Positions 22,630-33,890 of a stretch of 64,000 nt of DNA are shown here, piece after piece. The position numbers were made by a program, and so were the translations under genes. This DNA comes from Saccharomycopsis fibuligera x Saccharomycopsis cf. fibuligera (lineage: Eukaryota; Ascomycota; Saccharomycetes; Ascoideales; Saccharomycopsidaceae): contig CP012816.1 of NCBI GenBank assembly GCA_001936135.1, forward strand, positions 2,911,501-2,975,500. The letters are read 5' to 3'. The notes under the pieces are model-generated. The model saw only the letters and a list, made by a program, of their open reading frames with translations, was not told the origin of the DNA and made no database searches. Numbering within the stretch: the first letter of the stretch is position 1; every line of letters starts with the position of its first letter.

Positions 22630-23229
22630 ATGTCGTATGTAATCCCTTGTGACTCACCTGCTACTGAAGACAATTGATTACTATTTTTCTCTTTCTATCT
22701 GCTTAATTCTTCTACTTACTAACCGTTTGATGACAGTTACGCTGATAAAGCTGCCAAAAAAGGATCTTTGGGTGAAACCATTGACGCCGACAAGCAAGAA
22801 ATTGACCCTCAAATCCAAGAAACCAAGGAGAAAATTACCAGCAAGTTGGACAACTTCAAAGACAAGTCCAAGAAAAAATTGGACAGTATTGACAGGGAAG
22901 ACATCGAGCAAAAATTGGATAATGCGGAAAACGCTATTGTCAGATTTGTCAAGTATGTGGGCAATGCCGTGGGTTACTACTCTAATGTTGCTGCAGAAAA
23001 GGTAAGCAGCGCTGGTTACACCGCTAAAGAAGAATTCAAGAACCCAGTGGTTGCCACCCAAGCTCTTATCACCACCGGGTTGCTTGCTGGTGGTGTTTAT
23101 GCTTATCAGGAACGTTTCAGAATTAAGAAAATTCCTGATGACGTTTTGTGCGTTTACGCTGCAGTGTTGACCGGGTTTGTTGTGTTGGACGGCTTTACTT
23201 TCAAGAAATTGTATCCAAAATACAAGTAA
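22630..23229 (+). CDS. OM14: Mitochondrial outer-membrane protein Om14 (spliced)
   Basis: The gene is two exons: 22630-22634 (ATGTC) and 22737-23229, giving 165 residues. The intron has donor GTATGT, branch TACTAAC (22717-22723) and acceptor ACAG. The joined start reads MSYADKAAKKGSLGETIDAD. A long charged helical region (about 20-75) precedes hydrophobic segments ATQALITTGLLAGGVYAY and VLCVYAAVLTGFVVLDGFTF and a C-terminal KKLYPKYK. This matches S. cerevisiae Om14 (YBR230C), an abundant outer-membrane protein that associates with porin and Om45 and helps dock ribosomes via NAC. The S. cerevisiae gene also has a 5'-end intron, supporting the model. Without splicing the frame lacks a good ATG. 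Confidence 0.92.
22635..22736 (+). other. Spliceosomal intron in OM14 (102 nt)
   Basis: GTATGT donor directly after ATGTC, consensus TACTAAC branch 13 nt before the acceptor AG at 22735-22736. Confidence 0.93.
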
Positions 23230-24692
23230 TAAGTTAGATCTAGCGCTATTTTAGTCAATTAAATAACCATAACCTTGCTACTCATTCACTACTATTTTCC
23301 TTTTTATATTTATTTTTTGCTTCCCAGATTGCCACCGAAGTTACAGTGCTGCTGGTCTTTGTTTATTAGTTTATTATTTTTCCCTTTATTTTTTTCTTCA
23401 TATTCGATTTTTAATGACAAAATAACAGTATTCTCTATTCCAAATCTTGGATTGCATCTCTTGTTCTCTTTATGCCGCTGATAGCTTGGCTTATGTTAAC
23501 TACTGTAATAGTACTGTAAACGGAGCGTGCCATATTCACAAGTCTATATAGTTTACGGTACACCATCACTAAGCTGCCAAGTTATTGAGCATTTGATAAA
23601 CCAGCATACGGTTATTGACTTGTAATAGTTTTCAAGGTAAGCATCTTATCGTTGCTGCGCTGCTATAGGGTACGGAGGCGATGTTGTCTTGTGATGAGCA
23701 TCGCTAGTGGCTGTTGCGGCTGCAATGGTTATTGATGCACGCGATGTGGGCCCCGGGGGGCCTCATGTGGGCCTCATGAGGCCCCCCGGGAAAATACGAT
23801 GCACCTGCAAGTGTTAGACCGTCACAATTCTATAAAAGATAATGCTATAGATGCAAGCTACTCGCCGCAAGTTGCGAGAAGCCCCATCGAGAGTGTACTG
23901 CTACAGCTATAGCATAAAATGTGATTGCCTATAGCAACAAGTATTTTTGGCATTGCCCCTAGTAGGCAGTTTGGCTCCGATCATCCTAGCTGTCACTGAA
24001 ACAGGCACACAGAAGTGGCGGAATCGCTTTTTTTTTGTTGCTGACACTATAAATCACAAGATACTTCAAGGTTTAACCTCAAGCATTGGTTTTTGCCTTG
24101 GTTAGGAGCTAAGGCTTTGAAGCCCGACACAGTATTATCGGGGACGATATTGTATAACCACATATTGCTACTGTTTTTGTGCTTTGTTGTGTGCTGGTCG
24201 GCGGTCAGGCTTTTTTGATGCACCTGCATGTTCTTGTTCCATGGTACACCTTCCTGTAGACAAATTTCTGTGTGCTTTTAATTTGTTTTTCGGATCAACG
24301 AAGAATTATTAATATTTAGATACTAACTATTAGTAACGAGCAAGCAAATATCAAAGCTCAGATGAGAGCAGGCGCCTGTCACAAACAAATTCAGCCCTTG
24401 TTCGTGGTATTTTTTATGAAGCTTGAACTTTAGATGCACGTAGCAAACTTAATTGACAGCCTGACCAGCCCAGATATTGTGACTAAGCTCTTCAATTCCA
24501 ATATTGAAGGTTGTTCAGTTACATAAAATTTCAAAAGACAAAAAGAACAAACTTCGTTAACACAATAAGTAAATAAGATATGACAAACTAAAGTAGAATA
24601 GATAAAGTAAATATGAACACTGAACAAACACGAGGGTGAGAAAAAGTCATAAAAAAGTCCAGTTTGCTAATCGATAATTATTATCGAACCGC
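23230..24692. other. Intergenic region OM14-PYC with inverted repeats
   Basis: The genes are convergent, so this 1.46-kb gap should contain only 3' ends, yet it is unusually structured. There is an imperfect 11-bp inverted repeat (23511-23521 / 23551-23561), a perfect 16-bp GC-rich hairpin (23752-23790), and a nested pair with outer TGCTATAG (23843-23850) / CTATAGCA (23907-23914) and inner CTCGC/GCGAG (23861-23865 / 23874-23878). No protein frame is credible. An untranslated RNA gene is possible, but no family was recognised. Confidence 0.5.
23752..23790. repeat. Perfect 16-bp GC-rich inverted repeat
   Basis: Left arm CCCGGGGGGCCTCATG and right arm CATGAGGCCCCCCGGG are exact reverse complements separated by a 7-nt loop (TGGGCCT), in an otherwise AT-rich yeast intergenic region. 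It could be an RNA hairpin or a cruciform. No T-run follows. Confidence 0.95.
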
Positions 24693-27600
24693 TTATTTCT
24701 TTTCTTCTTTAGCTTCAGGTTCAACCGGTTTTTCATCTCCAGGAGCAATAACTTTGCAAACCAAATCAGCGGCCTCAACATTATCGTTTTCTTTCACAGA
24801 AACATCGCCAACATTACCATCATGAGGAGCGCTTATAACCATTTCCATTTTCATGGCAGACAATACACATAATGGGTCACCTTTCTTAACTTGAGAGCCA
24901 TTGTGCACTTTAACTTCAACAATGACACCAGCCATTGGAGCGCCAATTTCTTCTGGTTTGTGAGTGTCTGCCTTCAACTTGGCAACCTTGTCAATCTTGA
25001 CATTCTTGTCCTCAACGGTAACTTTTCTCATTTCACCATTCAATTCATAGTATACGTCTTTCTTACCCTCGGCGACTTCAGAGATGGCAGTCATCTTAAA
25101 AATCAAAATCTTACCTTTTTCAATTTCAATGGCAATTTCTTCATCTACCTTTGGCGCAGCCAAAAAGTATCTTGTCGGAATAACGGACAAGTCACCAAAT
25201 TTTTCTTTGATCTTTTGGAAGTCTTCGTACACCTTAGGGTACATATTGTAAGAAGCAACATCATCTTCAGTAATATTTTCATACCTGCTGGCCAAATCTT
25301 CTTTAATAGCCTTTAAGTCAAATGGTGCCAATTCAAGTCCTGGTCTGACGTTCAACTTTCTTCTTTTACCTCTGAGAACATCGGTTCTCAATGGTTCTGG
25401 GAAGCCGCCGTATGGTTGGCCAATCTTTCCTTCAAAGAAGTCCAACACAGAATCTGGGAAATCCAAAGAACTAGCCAACCTTCTAACGTCATCAGCAGTC
25501 AATTTGTTACTAACCATAAATTGAGCCAAATCGCCAACCACTTTTGAGGTAGGAGTAACTTTAACTATATCACCAAGTAAGTAATTGGCTTCTTTGTAGG
25601 CAGCTTTGGTTTCTAACCATTGTTCACCAAGGCCAACTTGTTGCGCTTGGAAAAGCAAGTTAGTCAATTGACCACCAGGAATTTCGTGAGAGTAAACTTC
25701 TGGATCTGGGCCCTTCAAGTCAGCTTCAAATACACTGTATAGCAATCTCATTTGTGCCCAGTAAGTGTCAATTTCTGTCAATTGAGCGGCATCTAAGCCA
25801 GTGTTGATTTCGTTATCCAAAGAGGCAATAAAAGCATTGATAGATGGTTGAGAAGTCAAGCCGGACAAAGAGTTAGTGGCACAGTCAACAGCATCAGCAC
25901 CTGCCTTGGCACAAGCAACCATAGAAGCAACACCAGTACCAGCAGAATCGTGGGTGTGAACGTGGATTGGCAATGATGGGTATCTTTCTCTAATAGCACC
26001 AATCAATTTGGTAGCAGCACTTGGTCTCAAAGTGCCAGCCATATCTTTGATACCAAGAATGTGAGTACCCATTTCAACGACTTTGTCAACAAAACCTAAA
26101 TAGTAGTCCAAGTTGTACTTTTTACCCGGTTGCAACATATCACCAGAGTAACAAACAGTAGCTTCAACAACACCACCAGCTTTTTTGACAGCATCGACAC
26201 CAACCTTCAATTGATCCAAATCGTTCAAAGCATCAAATACTCTGAAGATATCAACACCATTGACTTTAGCTCTCTTGACAAAATGGTCAATAGCGTTATC
26301 TGGCAAAGAAGAGTAAGCAACACCATTAGCACCTCTAAGTAACATTTGAAATGGAATGTTTGGTACAGCTTTTCTCAATTGGCGCAATCTTTCCCATGGA
26401 TCTTCATAAAGGAATCTCATTGCCACATCAAAAGTGGCACCACCCCAACATTCAAGAGCAAAAGCGCCTTTGAGGGCATGAGAAGTGGCTGGGGCAATGC
26501 CGAGTAAATCATAAGTACGCACTCTGGTGGCCAACAAAGATTGATGAGCATCTCTCCAAGTAGTATCCATAACCAAGCAGCCATCGTTCTTTCTGACAGC
26601 TTGAGCAAAAGCTTCTGGGCCTTTTTCGACAAGAATGTTTCTCCAACCTTCTTTAGCAGGACTGGAGACGTCAATAACGTTACCCTTGGAGTCATGAAGT
26701 GGTGGAATAATTGGAGCATTAAGCAATTTTGGCAAACCAACTTGACCTTTGATAGATGAACCATTGACGGCCAAGTCGGCCAAGTAGTGCAAAATTTTCT
26801 GAGCTCTATTTCTTGATGTAACCATTTCAAACAACTGTGGAGTATCATCAATAAAAGTGGTCCAACAGTCACCTTTGATAAAGGTCTCGTGAGTGAGCAA
26901 AGTAAGCAAGAAAGGAATGTTAGTCTTGACCCCTCTAATTCTAAACTCGATCAAAGATCTAATCATCTTTCTTCTGGCAATTTCGTAAGTCAGACCAGAA
27001 CAAGAGCACTTAACCAACATGGAGTCGTAATGCGGAGAAATAACACTACCAGCAAAGCCGTTACCACCATCCAATCTAACACCATTACCGCCAGCAGATC
27101 TGTACACTTCAATTTTACCAGTATCTGGTTGGAAGCCTTTGGCTGGGTCTTCAGTAGTAATTCTGCATTGGATAGCAAAGCCTCTAGTGGTGATTTTGTC
27201 TTGTAAGAGACCCAAGTCGGCCAACGAAGCACCAGCAGTAATTTGAATCTGGGCGCTGACAATATCAACACCAGTGATTTCTTCAGTGATAGTGTGCTCA
27301 ACTTGAATTCTAGGGTTGATTTCAATGAAATAATGTCTATTTTGAGCGTCAACAAGGAATTCTGCGGTACCAGCATTAACATAGTTAGCAGCCTTGGCCA
27401 ACTTGACTGCATCGGTCAAAATGGCATTACGGGTCTCGATTGGTAACGTTTTAGCTGGGGCAATTTCCACAACCTTTTGATGTCTTCTTTGCACAGAGCA
27501 GTCTCTTTCAAATAAGTGAATAACATTACCGTACTGATCCGCAAGCAATTGCACCTCGATGTGCTTTGGTTTGTCTAAGAATCTCTCAACAAAACAGGTA

Positions 27601-28268
27601 CCGTTACCAAAGGAGGTTTTAGCTTCGGAAGTGGCTCTAGTAAAGGCGTCTCTGATATCGTCGCCTTCACGCACCACTCTCATGCCCCTACCGCCACCGC
27701 CGAAAGCAGCTTTGATAATGACTGGGTAGCCGTATTTTTGAACGAACTCTTCGGCTTCTTCAGGGCTGGAAATCGGACCTGGGGTGCCAGGCACAGTTGG
27801 CACCTGAGCTTTAGCAGCGAGCACTCTGGCGCTGACCTTGTCACCAACAGCGTCGATGACCTCTGGTGGTGGGCCGATCCACTTGATACCAGCTTCTCTG
27901 ACTTTTCTGGCAAACTCGGAATTTTCCGATAAGAAACCATAACCAGGGTGGATCATGTCAACCCCGTGCGCGGCGGCAATCTTGATGATCTCGTCAATTT
28001 GCAAGTAGGCCTGCACCGGGGAGAACTGGCCTTTAGCACCTATTACGTAGGCCTCGTCGGCTTTCAATCTGTGCATCGAGAGACGATCCTCATGGGAGTA
28101 AATGGCAACAGTACGCATAGACAATTCGTGGGCGGTTCTAAAAATTCTGATTGGAATTTCACCTCTGTTGGCCACAAGGATCTTGTTGAGGCTGCCCAAC
28201 ACGGATTGAGCATCTCTGATCTCGTTGATATTGGAAAGTTTTCTGGTTTTCACCTCTGGAACGGACAT
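24693..28268 (-). CDS. PYC1: Pyruvate carboxylase
   Basis: A 1191-residue biotin enzyme that carboxylates pyruvate to oxaloacetate in the cytosol, the main anaplerotic step in yeast. Domains in order: biotin carboxylase (about 25-480; ILVANRGEIPIRIFRTA, GGGGRGMRVV ATP-grasp loop, EINPRIQVEHTITEE); carboxyltransferase (about 565-840; DTTWRDAHQSLLATRVRT, metal-site HVHTHDSAGTG); the PYC C-terminal domain (about 860-1070); and the biotin carboxyl carrier domain with AMKMEM, in which the biotinylated lysine is near residue 1140. Length exceeds S. cerevisiae Pyc1/Pyc2 (1178/1180) by a short charged C-terminal tail. The S. cerevisiae pair PYC1/PYC2 are ohnologs; synteny to both suggests a single ancestral copy here. 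Confidence 0.97.
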   Translation of the reverse strand: MSVPEVKTRKLSNINEIRDAQSVLGSLNKILVANRGEIPIRIFRTAHELSMRTVAIYSHEDRLSMHRLKADEAYVIGAKGQFSPVQAYLQIDEIIKIAAAHGVDMIHPGYGFLSENSEFARKVREAGIKWIGPPPEVIDAVGDKVSARVLAAKAQVPTVPGTPGPISSPEEAEEFVQKYGYPVIIKAAFGGGGRGMRVVREGDDIRDAFTRATSEAKTSFGNGTCFVERFLDKPKHIEVQLLADQYGNVIHLFERDCSVQRRHQKVVEIAPAKTLPIETRNAILTDAVKLAKAANYVNAGTAEFLVDAQNRHYFIEINPRIQVEHTITEEITGVDIVSAQIQITAGASLADLGLLQDKITTRGFAIQCRITTEDPAKGFQPDTGKIEVYRSAGGNGVRLDGGNGFAGSVISPHYDSMLVKCSCSGLTYEIARRKMIRSLIEFRIRGVKTNIPFLLTLLTHETFIKGDCWTTFIDDTPQLFEMVTSRNRAQKILHYLADLAVNGSSIKGQVGLPKLLNAPIIPPLHDSKGNVIDVSSPAKEGWRNILVEKGPEAFAQAVRKNDGCLVMDTTWRDAHQSLLATRVRTYDLLGIAPATSHALKGAFALECWGGATFDVAMRFLYEDPWERLRQLRKAVPNIPFQMLLRGANGVAYSSLPDNAIDHFVKRAKVNGVDIFRVFDALNDLDQLKVGVDAVKKAGGVVEATVCYSGDMLQPGKKYNLDYYLGFVDKVVEMGTHILGIKDMAGTLRPSAATKLIGAIRERYPSLPIHVHTHDSAGTGVASMVACAKAGADAVDCATNSLSGLTSQPSINAFIASLDNEINTGLDAAQLTEIDTYWAQMRLLYSVFEADLKGPDPEVYSHEIPGGQLTNLLFQAQQVGLGEQWLETKAAYKEANYLLGDIVKVTPTSKVVGDLAQFMVSNKLTADDVRRLASSLDFPDSVLDFFEGKIGQPYGGFPEPLRTDVLRGKRRKLNVRPGLELAPFDLKAIKEDLASRYENITEDDVASYNMYPKVYEDFQKIKEKFGDLSVIPTRYFLAAPKVDEEIAIEIEKGKILIFKMTAISEVAEGKKDVYYELNGEMRKVTVEDKNVKIDKVAKLKADTHKPEEIGAPMAGVIVEVKVHNGSQVKKGDPLCVLSAMKMEMVISAPHDGNVGDVSVKENDNVEAADLVCKVIAPGDEKPVEPEAKEEKK

Positions 28269-28968
28269 CTTGAGAAAGTATTTTTTGTGCTGGCGGTATG
28301 AAAAGTGAGGCGGTTAATGTCGCTAGCAATTGAAACGGCAGATTGATGGATCCTATAGGCGGTGTACTGTGGAGACGACGAATAGTACCGGCTATTGGGC
28401 TTGAGAAGCAGAGCAAAAGCAGAGCAAAAGCAGAACAAGCAAGATGGGAAATAAAAAAAGGGGGAAAAGGACAGACGAAATGGTAACGGTAAACAAATAA
28501 ACCGGAGAACGAGTATCAGCAGTAGCCCGACACAGCAGAGGAAGGCAGATGTGTGAGAAAAAGGGCAACAAGCGTTAAGGAACAGAAACACAGAAGAGAA
28601 AGAGACAGGAGAAGAAGAAGGAGAAGGAGAAGCAGAAGCAGAAGCAGGGTGAAGCAAGCAATGCGTTCGGGGGATAAGGAGGATATAGGCCCAGCTTTAT
28701 ATGGGCGAGCGACCATCGATGCTCGGGATGAGTAATTTTGGGCGCTGAGGGCTGCGGACTGCAGAGCGCAGTGAGCCCGCGGTGAGCGCAGCGGTTGCAG
28801 CATTATCATAACGCAATTTTGCAGAGTTCCCTTCTGGGCGTCGCTGCGAAACCGCCGGTCCAACAGCTGGGAGCTGGGCATGGCGGCAGCCGCCAGCTAC
28901 GACAGCCAGGATTTATGGGCAGCGGCTACAGTCTACAGCCAATTGAGCTGCGGTAGGAACGTAGCATT

Positions 28969-29005
28969 CATTGAGCGCTCACTCAGCGCTCATTGAGCGC
29001 TCACT
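28969..29005. repeat. 22-bp-spaced direct repeat of a palindrome
   Basis: CATTGAGCGCTCACT occurs at 28969-28983 and again at 28991-29005. Each contains the palindrome TGAGCGCTCA, and a third AGCGCT lies between them. It is about 0.7 kb upstream of the PYC start and could be a cluster of factor sites. Confidence 0.85.
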
Positions 29006-32000
29006 GATCTGGCTTTGTCTTGTGAGATACATTACACTCCGGCGCTTACAGATAGTGCAGCGGGCTGCTCACAAATAAGCGCTGTGCTATTCGATAACGC
29101 CTGAAAAGTATAAAAAAAAAAAAAAAAAAAAAAAAATTGACCCCGGGCGAGCAGACCTAGCACACTCGTGAGAAAGAAAGATGATTGAAAGAAAAAGGAC
29201 AAATACACAAGCAAAAAAATAGAAAAATTTGCTGTCGCTAGCAGCGAGCGGAAGCGTTTGTATGCGTCCGTCTGCGGGTACACGTTTACAAATGCGCAGA
29301 TCGACTGCAAGCCTTCAGTGACGTTTGCAGGCTGCTTTTGCCTGCAATTTGTGGGAGGTGTGGGAGGCAAAGGACAGGGAGGTCAGGGTAAAGGAGGAGC
29401 GCGGTTACGGGCCCCGGCGCTGCCTAGACACCAAGGTTTGCGGATGGATGGAAAGTGCACTGCGGAGGGAGGTTCCGCGTTCGATGGAGATCCACACTAT
29501 CGATAGCTTCTATATATTAGCAGCAATATAGTAGATAGCGCGGGAGATACAGTTCCCGGAGTCACACAATGCGTGCTGCTGAAGTCGTGAGAAGGCTCTT
29601 TTTTGTGTGACAAACTGGGCAGCGGGCTGGGTTGACCGCAGGTGCAGTGTGGCTAATAACAAGCCAGCATGGCCTGAACTGCCCTGGAAAGCGATGTATG
29701 GCCAAAAGTAACAGCCGAAGCGCAGAGTCCCCGGAATCAGGCCCATCAACCGATGCCAATAAGTTGCACTGCGTAACGGTGTGGCCAAACTCAGCCTGCT
29801 GGCGTCCCGGGTGGTATGCAAAGTTGGTGAAATCCGGGGCAAAAAGACGCTAGCACAGATGGCACATGCCCCTACAATCGAGCCCGATCAGCGCCATGCT
29901 AACCACGGCCGGCGTCTGTTCTGCCTGTCTTGACATCTCCGGGAAGCAGCTTCTCAGTAAGCCATGTCTGTACCACAACATTTGGGAGCTGTTGCTCTCC
30001 CTCGGCGGCATATGATGTAATGTAACTGAGTGGCTCTGCAGTAGCTGTTCCAGATCTAGATCTTTGATAAGATCTACCTGCACTTTAAAAAAAATCTAAA
30101 CCAAAAGTTGTCGATCAACAGTATCATGAAAACAGAAACCTTCGAGGCCACTGTCCATCTCGAGATTATTCAGAAGCGCTAGAATTTGGGGCCCCGGTAT
30201 CGCTTGTTGGCTATCCGGCAAGTTGCAATCACCTATACTGTTTCTTTGGTAGTCTGTGGTGCTGCTCGAGGTTGGTTTTCATGGAGGAGCCTCTTTCAGC
30301 GCCTATGTTCAAGTGGCTTCAACGCCAGCCTTAGTCTCACTCAGGTTCGGCCAAGCTGCTAGAACCACCGTGTCTGCCAACACTGCTCTGAATAAGCAGC
30401 ACACGTTCTTTCTTTCCTTTTTTTTTTTTTTTTTTTTTTTCTATTTTTATTTTTTTTATTTTTATTGCCAGCCTGTCCAAGGCATTGTAGGAAGCGGCCC
30501 TGTGTTGTAGATCAGGTCTAAAATAAAGCAGCTATTGTGTGCCTATGTATGTTGTGCCGGCAGGTGGTGGTTCGAGCTGTGCATGCACGGCTGTACCTGG
30601 CCTGAGTATCATCAATAGTTGTTCGAAGCAGAAAAAATTGAGAGAACAGCACGCATTCATAGCAGGCTGATTGACACAGAAATCCTCTCCGGCCTTTGGC
30701 AAGCCTTTTGGCGAGTTCAATTCGCGCCTGAAACAGTTGATAATAGATTTAATTTCTGTCTTTGCGCTTCGACCCGACAAATTTCAGTCAACACCAATAG
30801 CCAAAAAGGATGCGCTACATGTAGCCGCCGCGACGAAAGCTGATTGGGGGTGCTTTGAGAACAAAAAAGTTTCTCAGCCAACTTGGATTTATCTGCAACA
30901 TTGCCAAAACATTCTATAGTCATTATTGTCAAGTAGTCACGGACTTTCACAGCAACAATAGCCGAAACAAAGGCATAGCCTGGTGTCTGGGTAATAAACA
31001 GATAAGCACGCCCATCTTTTTTAATGTGTAAGCGTCAACATACTGCCAATCAAAATTCTTTGAGCATAACTCGTAAAGTAGAAGTTTGGCTTACGAAAGA
31101 CAAACACGAAAGCTCAGTAAGTAAAACACAAATGTGAAAATTAGCACCCCCCTTCCTTTGTGTAGCTGGTCAACGGGGAACGAGTTTTCGCCGCATTGTC
31201 GTATTAACGTTGCATTCTTTTTGATTTTGAGGAATTCGACCATTGTTGTTTTTTGTGGTTGAGGATTTGCATCTCGGAGTTCAGTTTCCCAAAAGCTTTG
31301 CTAATCCTGCTGCAAGAGTAGCCTGCAATTGTGATTAAGGGTCTCGCTGCACTGGAAAGTCACAAACCTGAATCTCAAATGAAATCCGCGAGGGTGCAAT
31401 GTGTGAATTATGCGTAGTTACTCTTTCTTTTGGTTCTCGGATTTACTGTCAAGGGGCCAGCCATTCCATTCAAGGATATTATTTGAGTTGAACCCCTTAA
31501 TTATTCAATCTAAAGGCACGCATATAGATGTACCAACCACAATGCTGCCTCGGAATATCTCAACTGGTAAATCATATCAGCTATGCAATGCTCCATCATC
31601 ACTGACAATCAATTTTACCGTGATAGCATATCAAAGAGAGTTTACAAGTAATTGCTATTTACTAAAGTATGGTGCTTATCCGTTGCACCTTCTACACTTG
31701 TCTCCACTGTATGCGATGATAAAATGTGGAACATTAAAATACGGAATTCGGATAAACTGCCACAAATTAGCAATAAATTTTTTTCCTGTTTCTTTTTCTT
31801 TTTTTTTTTTTTTTTTTTTTTTTTTGTATAAAGCTGTTATGTCGTATGAAAAAACCACCGTTAGCAGCAGCATCGCTCATTTCGAGATTGCAAAATTCTA
31901 CGTTGCAATTCGCCAGATCAACAACGATAAGCAGGTTTGGTACCGCAGTGCTGCAGCTCTATGGTCATGACAGCTTGAAAAATAGGTCATGATGGTGCTT

Positions 32001-32974
32001 TGCATGCATGAATTTTTCACGGACTGCGCGCTGGTGAGCGTAGATAATACATTAAAAGATCCTCGCAGATAATTGCAACCAGTTTTGGCAAGTTAAAGAC
32101 TTCAACACCAAAAACAGCCAGACCGTGTTGTTTTGTTTTTCCATCAATTATTTTAGGTTTTTCTTTAATTTCTCCTGCTGCATATAAACAAACAGGAGCA
32201 TTATGATATTATCCTAATAATAGCATAATTGCTTGGCGTTTCTGGCACTTGTTACTAATGGTAATTTTTTTTGTTTTTGTTTTTGAACAATTAGAATAAT
32301 TGTAAATATCTGTAGTGTCTTTCTCCCACGGAGCGCCCCCACGTACCGCGCACGCAGCACTCGCGCTGCACTGACCATGCGCAGTGGTGAACTGCCCAAA
32401 AGTTGCGGATTTTCGCCTTTTACTTTCCTCGGTTTTCTTTTTTGGCTCGAGGCATGTCAGTTCCATGCAAGATAATGCAGGCCAAAGACGCTCTACTAAA
32501 ACGTGACAGGACACAATTTGGAAACAAAAGCAGAACAGAACAGCAAAATAAGACAAAAAATAGCCTAGGCTATACAATAATCTCTAGCGCGGCTGCAATT
32601 GGTGGCTCCGGGAGCATACCGTGTCAAGAAATGGAACAGAGTGAGTGGGACGGGGATACTGACTGTGTAGCTATTTGATTACCGTTGAAGCCGGTGCAAG
32701 TTAAAGTTAAAAAATACAAATAAAACAACTTATATATAACGTCAGACGCTCATGTTGAATGACATAAAGAAATCGTGCGTCGACCCGCATTACCCTTGGA
32801 AAACTAAAAATTATAATGCAAAACGAGAGCTGCCCGGATGTGGTCTTCCTTTAACCAGGAATTGCTCTGTAAAGTTGGTTCGATGGATGGTCTGATGGCC
32901 GGACCGAAAATGATTACTGTTGTTGTTTGCATCTTACAAACCGCTAAATGAGCTGTAGTTTTTTTTCTTTCTTT

Positions 32975-32976
<2 letters not shown>

Positions 32977-33010
<34 letters not shown>
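32977..33010. repeat. Poly(dT) run, 34 nt
   Basis: T34 inside the gene-free stretch, preceded by a TTTTC-rich tract. Confidence 0.9.
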
Positions 33011-33012
<2 letters not shown>

Positions 33013-33515
33013 TTTTTTTATTGTATGTAGGAAAGCAACAAAAAAAACAAATAATCAAGCACAATTGGCACAACAGAGGGGGCGGCTAGCTTGGAATTAA
33101 ACGATCAATCAGGTTGATACGGCCCCAACCCTAAGGATCCTATGGTGTATGCAAATAATAACTGTAGGTATACACGTTAAACTGTGGATGTCCTGAATAT
33201 CAATAAGAGGCTATATCCGTCTCGGGAGCAAGGAGCCCCCGGTGAATTTGTGCAAGAGTTTATATGCTGTATGGTACGTGTTGTACGTATTGTACTGCCC
33301 CGGAGCAGTTCTTTGCAGCGGGCTTTCAGTATACGTAACTGGCAAAGGGCAGCGCATGTGGACAAAACGAAACACAAAAAACACAAGATGGCGGCAAGTC
33401 CTGTGATGCAATACACTGCAGCACCCTACAGCACAAATCAGTGATGACTGTCTGCATTCGCTAGAAGCAAGAAAAAAAAGAATCCCGGCCTTCCAGCAGC
33501 CCGTGAGATCTGAGC

Positions 33516-33525
33516 TATATAAAAA
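33516..33525 (+). promoter_or_regulatory. TATA box of the small serine-rich gene
   Basis: TATATAAAAA lies 165-174 nt upstream of the ATG at 33690. A strong TATA plus a long leader fits an inducible yeast gene. Confidence 0.6.
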
Positions 33526-33689
33526 GCTGGGGTCTTCCCGTAGTTTCAGTCTCAACATCGAAGTTTTATTCAACATCTTTAACTAACTGTTTTTGAATAA
33601 TTTGATCTTTTGATCTCCTCTCCGATAAAATTAACTCTTTTATAACGTTTTCCAAACCTACTTCATCCTCTAATACTGAATCATCAACA

Positions 33690-33890
33690 ATGGCTAACCA
33701 ATTCTTGACCTTGACTTCCGACTTGTCCAAGCCTTTCGTCATTCCAGACGTATCTCCAATTACCAGTTCCAAGAGCAATGCCAGCAGTGCTTTCAGAAGA
33801 AGCTCTTCAATCACAAGTGTGGAAATGACAAGATCTGACTCCAGCGCATCCAGCTTTTTGTCCCATGCTGAAGAAAACATTTCTATTTGA
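33690..33890 (+). CDS. Small serine-rich protein, unrecognised, highly codon-biased
   Basis: A 66-residue frame starting in good context (AACAATGGCT). I do not recognise a family. Codons are strongly those of highly expressed yeast genes (TTG, TCC, ACC, AAG, TTC, GTC, CCA, GAC, AGA), which random DNA would not give, and a strong TATA lies upstream. The protein is about one-third Ser/Thr, with a basic FRRSSSITSV segment (residues 35-44) matching basophilic kinase sites of RRxS type, and an acidic C terminus HAEENISI. It has no signal peptide or membrane segment and is probably soluble and disordered. The 104-codon ATG frame on the opposite strand is best read as its shadow. Confidence 0.65.
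   Translation: MANQFLTLTSDLSKPFVIPDVSPITSSKSNASSAFRRSSSITSVEMTRSDSSASSFLSHAEENISI

Larger units (their letters stand above)
28269..33689. other. 5.4-kb gene-free stretch upstream of PYC
   Basis: The proximal part is the PYC promoter. The stretch contains purine-rich GAAGAAG tracts near 28600, a GC-rich section (about 28740-30300), AGCGCT palindromic repeats (28969-29005), A26 (29112-29137), T23 (30418-30440), T27 (31799-31825) and T34 (32977-33010). The longest ATG frame, 31410-31970 on the plus strand (186 codons), runs through the T27 tract as polyphenylalanine and has no family resemblance, so I do not call it. No tRNA or mobile element was recognised. Confidence 0.55.

Noticed and set aside
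24891-28301. Several 60-150-codon frames in and opposite PYC
   Set aside because: All are in other frames of the intact pyruvate carboxylase gene and show no domain.
31410-31970. 186-codon ATG frame in the gene-free stretch
   Set aside because: It is the longest orphan ATG frame, but it crosses a T27 run as polyphenylalanine and shows no family or codon bias. Transcript evidence would be needed.
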